Of a DNA stretch of 28,009 nucleotides, positions 22,114 to 28,009 are shown piece after piece. A model generated the notes under the pieces. It did not search any database. It was not told the origin of the DNA and was given only the letters and a program-made list of their open reading frames with translations. Source of the DNA: Neomoorella mulderi (GTDB lineage Bacteria > Bacillota > DSM-521 > Neomoorellales > Neomoorellaceae); assembly GCA_011375465.1 (NCBI GenBank), contig DRZV01000087.1, forward strand, positions 1 through 28,009, read 5' to 3'. Numbering within the stretch: the stretch's first letter is position 1; each line of letters starts with the position of its first letter. Position numbers and translations under genes: made by a program.

Positions 22114-23136
22114 TTGCCCTTTAGAGTCACCTTGATCCCCGGAGACGGTATTGGTCCAGAGGTTACCTCCGCTGCCCGAAGAGTCCTGGAAGCCACTGGT
22201 GCCCCTATAGAATGGGAGATCAAGAAGGCGGGGGAGGCCGCTTTAAAAGAATGCGGTGAACTCCTTCCCCCCGATACCCTGGAGTCCATCAGGGAAAACC
22301 GGGTAGCCCTGAAAGGCCCCATAACCACCCCGGTGGGCACGGGATTCAGGAGTATAAACGTGGCCCTGCGCCAGGAGCTGGACCTATACGCCAATGTAAG
22401 GCCTTTCCGCACTTATCCCAATGCCCCCGCCCTCCATCAGGGGGTGGATCTGGTCATCTTCAGGGAGAACACCGAGGACTTGTATGCAGGCATAGAGCAC
22501 ATGGTGGGAGAAGAGGCGGCAGAGAGCATAAAAATAATCACCCGCAGAGCCTCAGCCCGCATAGCCAGAGCCGCCTTTGAATACGCCCGGAGAAAGGGGC
22601 GCCGCCGGGTGACGGCGGGGCATAAAGCCAACATAATGAAGCTGACGGACGGCCTTTTCCTGCGCACCTTTTACGAGGTGGCCCGGGAATATCCCGATGT
22701 CCAGGCTGACGATAAGATCGTGGACAACCTGGCCATGCAGCTGGTCATGAGGCCCCAGGAATATCAGGTGCTGGTATTGCCCAACCTCTACGGCGATATC
22801 CTTTCGGATCTGTGCGCTGGGCTGGTGGGGGGTCTGGGTCTGGCCCCTGGGGCCAATATAGGTGAGGGAGCGGCCATTTTTGAACCGGTCCACGGCAGCG
22901 CTCCCGATATTGCCGGGAAAAACAGGGCCAATCCCCTGGCCACCGTCCTTTCAGGAGCCATGCTGCTGGAACACCTGGGTTTAGCGGAAGCTGCCCAAAT
23001 GGTGGAGAAGGCTGTATGGATGCTCCTGGAAGAGGGAAGGGTCCTCACCCCTGATCTGGGGGGCAGGGCTTCTACCCAGGAGGTGGCCCAAACCCTGGTG
23101 GATAAAATAGAAATCCTCAAGGGTGGCGGGATGTAA
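22114..23136 (+). CDS. isocitrate/isopropylmalate dehydrogenase family, probably NAD-dependent isocitrate dehydrogenase
   Basis: The 340-residue protein oxidatively decarboxylates a 2-R-3-hydroxyacid, most likely isocitrate to 2-oxoglutarate. Family motifs are IPGDGIGPEV at the N-terminus, ANVRPFRTYPNAP with the substrate-binding arginine region, IFRENTEDLYAGIEH, the Lys of TAGHKANIMKLTDGLF, metal Asp residues in VLPNLYGDILSDLCAGLVGGLG, and HGSAPDIAGKNRANP. The RENTEDLYAG loop fits isocitrate better than isopropylmalate. Asp in HGSAPDIAG, where NADP enzymes have Lys, points to NAD. The TTG start has AGGGGGAAAG just upstream. It would supply 2-oxoglutarate for glutamate synthesis (inference); no other TCA-cycle gene is nearby. 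Confidence 0.88.
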   Translation: MPFRVTLIPGDGIGPEVTSAARRVLEATGAPIEWEIKKAGEAALKECGELLPPDTLESIRENRVALKGPITTPVGTGFRSINVALRQELDLYANVRPFRTYPNAPALHQGVDLVIFRENTEDLYAGIEHMVGEEAAESIKIITRRASARIARAAFEYARRKGRRRVTAGHKANIMKLTDGLFLRTFYEVAREYPDVQADDKIVDNLAMQLVMRPQEYQVLVLPNLYGDILSDLCAGLVGGLGLAPGANIGEGAAIFEPVHGSAPDIAGKNRANPLATVLSGAMLLEHLGLAEAAQMVEKAVWMLLEEGRVLTPDLGGRASTQEVAQTLVDKIEILKGGGM

Positions 23137-23137
23137 A

Positions 23138-23821
23138 TTGGCCCTTTACGCCATAGCCGATCTCCATCTGGGCCGGGACATGTCCGTGTTCGGTCCCCAG
23201 TGGGAGAATCATGAGGAGAAAATCGTGGAAAACTGGTGCCGGGTGGTGGACCCCGAAGATACGGTCTTTGTCCTAGGAGACATAAGCTGGGCCATGCGTT
23301 TGGAGGAAGCGGAGCCCCACTTTAAATTGCTCAAGTCACTGCCCGGAAAGAAGAGGATCCTCAAGGGCAATCACGACTACTGGTGGGCCACGGAGCGCAA
23401 GATGAAAATGGCGGGCTTTATAGATGGGAATATAAAGTTCCTCCAGCCGGAAATCCTGGAAGGGGTGGCGGTCTGCGGTACCAGGGGATGGATTCTGCCC
23501 GGACATCCCCAGTTTCAGGAAGAAGCGGATGGTAAGGTTTACCGCCGGGAACTCCTGCGCCTGGAGATGGCCCTGGAATCCCTCCTGAAGATCAGACAGG
23601 AGGAACCCATCCTGGTGATGATGCACTATCCGCCGGCCCTTCCGGGGAATAAGAGCGGATTTATAGACTTGATGGAGGGATACGGGGTAAAAAAATGCTA
23701 TTACGGGCACCTGCACGGGCCCGACCAGGTGAAGGCCCTGGTGGGAAACCATTGGGGTATAGAGTTTCATCTGGTGGCCGCCGATTATGTGGATTTCACC
23801 CCTGTGCTGGTCAAAGCTTGA
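23138..23821 (+). CDS. metallophosphoesterase (calcineurin-like)
   Basis: A cytoplasmic binuclear-metal phosphoesterase of the predicted phosphohydrolase type. From TTG 23138 the product is 227 residues. All five motif blocks are present: AIADLHLG (Asp, His), VLGDISWAM (Asp), LKGNHDYWW (Asn, His), MMHYPPAL (His) and YYGHLHG (His x His). The Trp-rich context (SWAM, DYWWAT) fits a conserved bacterial group of unknown substrate. The start is chosen one base after the isocitrate dehydrogenase stop, as MALYAIADLHL; a GTG at 23123 in the same frame overlaps the previous gene and has no ribosome binding site. It is likely co-transcribed with its neighbours. Confidence 0.85.
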   Translation: MALYAIADLHLGRDMSVFGPQWENHEEKIVENWCRVVDPEDTVFVLGDISWAMRLEEAEPHFKLLKSLPGKKRILKGNHDYWWATERKMKMAGFIDGNIKFLQPEILEGVAVCGTRGWILPGHPQFQEEADGKVYRRELLRLEMALESLLKIRQEEPILVMMHYPPALPGNKSGFIDLMEGYGVKKCYYGHLHGPDQVKALVGNHWGIEFHLVAADYVDFTPVLVKA

Positions 23822-23833
23822 GGAGGTATAGAC

Positions 23834-26104
23834 ATGAGGGCTTGCGGAAAAAGGCTGACGGGACTCTTCCTGATCCTCTTCTTCCTCTTCTGCCTCCCGG
23901 TGGAGGCCTTTTCCTGGGAAATCGTGGTGGACAAGGAAAATATCCCCCTATCCACAGGCATAACCTATTCTGCCTACCGGGTGAGGACTGGGGATCGGCA
24001 GCACGCCCTGAGCATTTTGACCATAAACCTCCAGGACCCTTATACCCTGATGGAAACGGTGCTGGGAGGCGATAACCTGTACCGGGGGCTGGAAAGGCCC
24101 AGCCAGGCAGCCCAGAGGAAAGCGGCAGAAGGGAAGCGGGCGGTGGCTGCGGCCAATGGAGATTTTTACAGCACCTGCCCCCCTTACTTGCCCATAGGGC
24201 TCCAGATAAGGGGCGGGGAGATTTTAATAAGCCCCCAGGGGTTCCCGGCCATGGGGATCACTTCGGACCGGAAGGTGATCTTCGGTTACCCCCTCCTGGA
24301 AGGGAGGGTTACTTGTGGGGATAGGAGCTACCCCCTTTCCCATATAAACCGGGAGAGGGGGGAAAACATGCTGATCCTCTATACCCCGGCCTTCGGGGGC
24401 AGCACCCAGACCAACCCCTACGGAACTGAGGTGGTGCTGGAAGGCATGGACTTCCCCTTGAGGGCAGGCCGCATCTATAAAGGAAAGGTGCGGGAGAAGA
24501 TCTCAGGCCAGGGGAATGCTTCCATCCCCCGGGGGGGAGCGGTGCTGTCGGGACACGGAGAAGCCCAGAAATTCCTGGAACAGCTCCAGGTGGGGGAATG
24601 GGTGGAGATATCTTTGGGGTTCACCGATCCCCAGTGGAACCAGGTGGTGGAGGCCATCGGGGGGCGTGAGCTGATACTCCAGGAGGGGAAGATGGCGCTG
24701 CCTCCAGGCAGTCCGGATCCCCTGGTGAGCCTCCGCCATCCCCGCACTGCCATAGGTCTGCGGCGGGACGGGACCCTGGAAGTGGTGGTGGTGGACGGCC
24801 GCCAGCCTTCATATAGCCAGGGCATGACCCTTTACGAACTGGCCCAGTACCTCCAGTCCCGGGGGGTGGTAACCGCCTTGAACCTGGACGGAGGAGGTTC
24901 TTCTGTATTGGCGGGCAGGCTGCCGGGGGACTTTCATTTAACCGTTCTGAACCGGCCTTCAGACGGAAAGGAGCGGCCGACGGCCAACAGCTTGGCCTTT
25001 TTCAATACAGCTCCTCCTGGACGGCTGAAATATCTCTACATAATCCCTTCTGAGGTGAGGGTTTTCCTTGGAACCCGGATAGACTTTAAATTAAAAGCCC
25101 AGGACGAGTACTATAACCCCCTTTCGCTAGATCCCCAGGAAGTCTCCTGGAGCGCCTCGGGGAAGGGGTCTTTCCTTTCTCCAGGAAGCTTTAAGTCCCA
25201 GGGTCCAGGGGAAGTGGAGATAATAGCAGCCAAGGGGGAAGCCCAGGCCAGGGCCAAAGTTATAGTGGTGGAAGAGGTGGAGGGGTTGGAGATAAGCCCC
25301 GTTGAAGTGCACCTTTCCCCGGGGGAAGAGCAGGTGTTCAACGTGAAGGCCTGGGATAAATTGGGGCCTCTGGAGGTGGATCCTTCCCTTTATCAGTGGG
25401 AAATCAGGGGTGAGGGCATCAAAGGTGAGGGCATCAAATGGGAAGCGAATAGGAGGGCCCTGACCCTCTTGCAGCCCACCAAAAATCTAGAGATAAAAGT
25501 GAGGTTGGGGAACAAGGAGGCCCGGGCCATGGTCAACCCCGTCCCTAAGCCTTACTTTAAGGATATGGAGGGCCATTGGGCTGAACCGGCAGTGGAGAGG
25601 ATGGCCAGGAAGGGTATGGTATCGGGCTATCCCGATGGAACCTTTAAACCCGAGAAAATCCTGACCCGGGCGGAGGTGGCCTCCCTTCTCCAGCGGGTCT
25701 TAAACCTCCCACCGGGGGAAGCCGCTCCCTTTAGAGATAGCGGGGAGATACCCGCCTGGGCTAGGGGGGCGGCAGCAGCTTGTTATCAAATGGGGCTGAT
25801 CAAGGGCTATCCCCGTAACGGAGGGGTAGCCTTCAGGGCGGAACAGCCGGTAACCCGGTTGGAGATGGCGGTGATCCTGGGACGCATAGCCTCAAAGCTG
25901 AATCTCCAGGGGGAGACGGTCTTGAACTTCTCTGACCAGGAATCCATCCCCCCCTGGGCCCGGCAGGAAGTGTTCCGGGCGGCCAAAACCGGCCTTGTCT
26001 CCGGCTATCCCGACGGCACCTTAAGGCCAGCCCAACCCCTCACCAGGGCCGAGGCAGCGGCCTCGCTTTTCCGGCTCATAGATAGGCTGGCCGGGTCTTT
26101 ATGA
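23834..26104 (+). CDS. secreted phosphodiester glycosidase (NAGPA-type) with three SLH repeats
   Basis: A 756-residue exported cell-surface protein. Residues 1-25 are a signal peptide (basic RACGKRL, hydrophobic LFLILFFLFCL, cleavage after VEA). The NAGPA domain spans about 90-390, with AAANGDFYS, TAIGLRRDGTLEVVVVDGRQP and ALNLDGGGSSVL; relatives remove N-acetylglucosamine from phosphodiesters. A beta-rich Ig-like region follows (about 400-570), containing a 15-base tandem duplication. Three S-layer homology repeats occupy about 573-622, 633-688 and 697-750, with FKDMEGHWA, VSGYPDGTFKPEKILTRAE and VSGYPDGTLRPAQPLTRAEA marking the first and third. SLH repeats would tether it to secondary cell wall polymer. 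AGGAGGT precedes the ATG. A role in wall-polymer turnover is inferred. Confidence 0.9.
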   Translation: MRACGKRLTGLFLILFFLFCLPVEAFSWEIVVDKENIPLSTGITYSAYRVRTGDRQHALSILTINLQDPYTLMETVLGGDNLYRGLERPSQAAQRKAAEGKRAVAAANGDFYSTCPPYLPIGLQIRGGEILISPQGFPAMGITSDRKVIFGYPLLEGRVTCGDRSYPLSHINRERGENMLILYTPAFGGSTQTNPYGTEVVLEGMDFPLRAGRIYKGKVREKISGQGNASIPRGGAVLSGHGEAQKFLEQLQVGEWVEISLGFTDPQWNQVVEAIGGRELILQEGKMALPPGSPDPLVSLRHPRTAIGLRRDGTLEVVVVDGRQPSYSQGMTLYELAQYLQSRGVVTALNLDGGGSSVLAGRLPGDFHLTVLNRPSDGKERPTANSLAFFNTAPPGRLKYLYIIPSEVRVFLGTRIDFKLKAQDEYYNPLSLDPQEVSWSASGKGSFLSPGSFKSQGPGEVEIIAAKGEAQARAKVIVVEEVEGLEISPVEVHLSPGEEQVFNVKAWDKLGPLEVDPSLYQWEIRGEGIKGEGIKWEANRRALTLLQPTKNLEIKVRLGNKEARAMVNPVPKPYFKDMEGHWAEPAVERMARKGMVSGYPDGTFKPEKILTRAEVASLLQRVLNLPPGEAAPFRDSGEIPAWARGAAAACYQMGLIKGYPRNGGVAFRAEQPVTRLEMAVILGRIASKLNLQGETVLNFSDQESIPPWARQEVFRAAKTGLVSGYPDGTLRPAQPLTRAEAAASLFRLIDRLAGSL
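25409..25438 (+). repeat. 15-bp tandem duplication inside the SLH glycosidase gene
   Basis: GGTGAGGGCATCAAA occurs twice in direct succession (25409-25423, 25424-25438) with no mismatch. It preserves the frame and encodes GEGIK twice in the linker before the SLH repeats. The perfect identity suggests a recent slippage duplication. Confidence 0.9.
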
Positions 26105-26106
26105 AG

Positions 26107-26847
26107 TTACCGGTGCCCTCGGGGAAGGAACCGTCGGAAGATATTCCGGTTTATCTCCAGTTCCAGTTTGTCATCCAGGGGAGAAAGCTCTAATCCCGGA
26201 TATTTCTCTTCCAGAGCCTGTTTCAGCAGGAAATCGGCCAAGTGGGGATTTTTGCTCAAAAGGGGCCCGTGGAGGTAAGTTCCCCATGCCTTGCCATGGC
26301 GGGCCCCTTCGGTTTTGTCCTGGGAGTTATTCCCATGGCCGTAAATGACCTCCCCCAAAGGAGGGCTTCCCTTGAGATAGGTCCATCCCTGGTGATTTTC
26401 AAAGCCCACCACCGGCAGAGGGGGATCCAGGCCCGGAACCTTTACCGCTATGGGCCCCACCAGCCGACGAGGTCCTGGTACAGTATGGGCCTTAAAGCCC
26501 CCTATGCCTGGGCGTTCTTCTCCTTGAGGGGTATAATAGGATTCCCCCAGAAGCTGGTAAGCAGTGCCTATGGCTATAAGGGCTTTATTTTTTTCCACCG
26601 CTTCCTTTAAGGAGGGAGCCCAGGAGAAAAGGAGATTCTCCAGAAGGGGGATAACCAGTTGAAGGCTGCTTCCCCAGAAAATGAGGTCGTGGCCTGTCAA
26701 TCTCCTGGGAGGCTGATCCCAGGATAGGGTTTCCACTTTTACCTCTATATTTCTCCATTGGGCCCCTTTCTGCAAGATAAGGATATTGCCTTTATCCCCA
26801 TTACAGGCCTGCAGTTCTGGGAAGAGATGGGCCAGGTATAATTCCAT
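26107..26847 (-). CDS. gatD: GatD-like glutamine amidotransferase, catalytic Cys replaced by Gly
   Basis: GatD is the glutaminase partner of MurT; the pair amidates the D-Glu of lipid II to D-isoglutamine. The 246-residue product matches GatD in length and in GDKGNILIL, VVGFENHQGWTYL, PPLGEVIYGHGNNSQDKTEG and GTYLHGPLLSKNPHLADFLL, which holds the catalytic His193. However, the nucleophile motif (family AxCGGYQLLG) reads AIGTAYQLLG: Gly94, encoded by GGC at 26566-26568, replaces Cys. The upstream GGGQDxEQ-type motif is GSSLQLVIP. The sole Cys (15) is in an unrelated place. The frame is intact, so the protein may be made but should not hydrolyse glutamine; it could be a structural partner or a decaying copy. 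It overlaps the restored end of murT by about 47 bases. Confidence 0.82.
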   Translation of the reverse strand: MELYLAHLFPELQACNGDKGNILILQKGAQWRNIEVKVETLSWDQPPRRLTGHDLIFWGSSLQLVIPLLENLLFSWAPSLKEAVEKNKALIAIGTAYQLLGESYYTPQGEERPGIGGFKAHTVPGPRRLVGPIAVKVPGLDPPLPVVGFENHQGWTYLKGSPPLGEVIYGHGNNSQDKTEGARHGKAWGTYLHGPLLSKNPHLADFLLKQALEEKYPGLELSPLDDKLELEINRNIFRRFLPRGHR

Positions 26848-28009
26848 GAACCGCTCCCCTTTCCAGCAGAAGACGCCTTAACTTTTTGAGCCCAGTATAA
26901 TTGCATATGATGTAGCTTTCTTCCCCCGGGATAAGAAGGGGAAAGGAGCAGATCTAACCCCTTTCCTAAAGGGACTAGGGTGATATCCTCCTCCTTTAAT
27001 CCGCAGTACTTGAGATACAGGGCAACCTCCCCTCCCCGGAGCCCACTACATATCACGGGCGGAATGGCCCTATGCATAAGGGGATCCAAATCTGCCTCCC
27101 ATATCCAGGAAATATCTCGCCCGTCGGCAGGGAGGTCGTTGAGGGCCATTATATACCGGGCCCGGCCCCTCTGGGGAATGAGGCTTTTAAGGGCTACGTT
27201 AAAGCTGTCAGGATTTTTTACCAGGACAATGGTTACAGTTTTATCCTGGTAATAAAAGGTCTCCCTTCTGCCTTCTCGGGGGAGGAAACTGGCCACAGCC
27301 TTGATGATGGGGCCAGGGGTAATGCCCAGCTCCAATGCGGCGTTGACGGCTGCCAGGATGTTGTAGGCGTTGTAGATCCCTGGGATGGGGCTCTCCAGGA
27401 CCAGCTGGCCCTGGGGGTGGACCGATTTTATTTTAAGGCCGCCATAGGGACCATCTTCCATCTTGGCCCGATAGGAACAGAGGGGATGGGCAAAAGAGCA
27501 CGAGGGGCAGGAATAGCTTCCCAGATGGCTATAATGGCGGTGGGTGAAGAGCAGGGGGTGACCGCAGGAAGGGCAGGGGGGAGATTCCCTCCTCTGTTCC
27601 CTCCCCCTCCAGGCCGAAGAAGCGTACCAGGGGTTTGTGCTGGCCTATCCAGGGCCAGGTAAGGATCGTCCCTATTTAAAATAAACTCGGGTTTGGGGAT
27701 TGTCCAGGGAGTCCTTTATCTCTTCGGCCAGGCCGCTCAACTCTGGATAGCGATCCGTCTGATCCCGGGCTAGATTGGTGATCAGCACCATATCTATAGA
27801 GGGATAGAACCTGGCTAGAGTTTTCAGAGTGCCCTCGTCCACTTCCAACAGGGCCCAATCCCCTTTTTGGCTGACAAGGGTGGAGGCCAGGCCCGCCGGG
27901 AGATTGGTCCCTTCCTGGTTATGCACCACCTTTAGGCCAGCAGCTCGCAAAATCCTGGCCAGGAGATTGGCCACTGTGGTCTTGCCGTTGGTCCCGGTTA
28001 CCTATGACC
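26801..28009 (-). pseudogene. murT: murT, lipid II isoglutaminyl synthase ligase subunit, interrupted by five +1 frameshifts, 5' end outside window
   Basis: MurT is a Mur-ligase-like enzyme that activates lipid II D-Glu for amidation with GatD. Pieces in different frames align in order: VTGTNGKTTVANLLARILRAAG (P-loop), VVHNQEGTNLPAGL and ALLEVDEGTL, TNLARDQTDRYPEL, LNRDDPYLA, LVRFFGLEGE, a CPSCG...CPSC zinc ribbon, GIYNAYNILAAVNAALELGI, LVKNPDSFNVAL, ALNDLPADGRDISWIWEAD (DUF1727), and YIICNYTGLKKLRRLLLERG. Joining them needs one base removed at each of five sites: 28001-28002, 27678-27681, 27651-27652, 27576-27581 and 26923-26927. As written the gene yields separate fragments (for example 27672-27974 and an open stretch ending at 26745). 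It may be a true pseudogene or sequence error near a contig end. The restored stop is at 26801-26803. Confidence 0.8.

Noticed and set aside
23842..26104. SLH repeats as a possible DNA repeat array
   Set aside because: The three repeats are similar only at protein level; the DNA copies differ and correspond to standard S-layer homology domains.
26923..27681. Programmed ribosomal frameshifting as an explanation for the murT breaks
   Set aside because: Five separate shifts in one gene, several at two- or four-base runs without slippery heptamers, are not credible as programmed events.
1..28009. CRISPR arrays, tRNA or rRNA genes and insertion sequences
   Set aside because: No regularly spaced repeats, cloverleaf-like sequences, rRNA signature stretches or transposase-like proteins were found on either strand.

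Overview
The window reads as the chromosome of an anaerobic, probably thermophilic Firmicute of the Clostridia/Moorellia/Desulfotomaculia type. I infer this from the ylxM-ffh-rpsP-khpA-rimM-trmD-rplS-lepB-rbgA-rnhB-yraN gene order, Shine-Dalgarno sites close to AAGGAGGTGA, S-layer homology repeats, a MurT/GatD pair, an 11-subunit complex I without NuoEFG, and heavy use of ATA (Ile) and AGG (Arg) codons, which is a thermophile trend. The exact genus cannot be read from the sequence. The DNA is GC-rich and almost entirely coding. About a third of the genes start with GTG or TTG.

Layout. 1-318 is the 3' end of gpmA (plus strand). 376-6335 is a translation/secretion housekeeping run behind a consensus sigma-A promoter: ylxM, ffh, rpsP, khpA, rimM, trmD, then rplS with its own extended -10 promoter, lepB, an rbgA-like GTPase and rnhB. 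6422-15989 is a complete, tightly overlapping nuoABCDHIJKLMN operon placed between rnhB and yraN; there is no NADH module, so ferredoxin or another reduced carrier is the likely electron donor (inference). yraN (16002-16370) meets tail-to-tail a minus-strand pair: a histone-deacetylase-family enzyme with a C-terminal zinc-ribbon-like tail, and a HyuA-type hydantoinase/oxoprolinase protein. From a divergent promoter region at about 19359-19496 a plus-strand pair follows: an N-acetylmuramoyl-L-alanine amidase without signal peptide and a CofE-like protein. These converge on a CoxE-like von Willebrand A protein (minus). A second divergent region (21996-22113) carries a good promoter and a 9-bp inverted repeat. 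It leads into an NAD-type isocitrate dehydrogenase, a metallophosphoesterase and a secreted phosphodiester glycosidase with three SLH repeats. The right end is a minus-strand murT-gatD locus.

The most notable observations are at the right end. GatD (26107-26847) is an intact reading frame, but the glutaminase nucleophile position holds Gly94 instead of Cys, and the GGGQD-type motif is eroded, while the rest of the domain including the His motif is kept. The adjacent murT reads well only if five separate single extra bases are removed, all in the same direction. It is therefore either a decaying gene or a locally error-prone sequence at the window edge. Other points of interest are the zinc-ribbon extension on the deacetylase-like enzyme, a Glu-to-Asp change at the key membrane acidic residue of NuoM, an RbgA homologue lacking the N-terminal PGHM motif, a five-codon ORF with a perfect ribosome binding site ahead of nuoA, and a hairpin covering the ribosome binding site of the amidase gene.

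No tRNA, rRNA, CRISPR array, insertion sequence or convincing rho-independent terminator was seen, and no gene-free stretch exceeds 300 bases.
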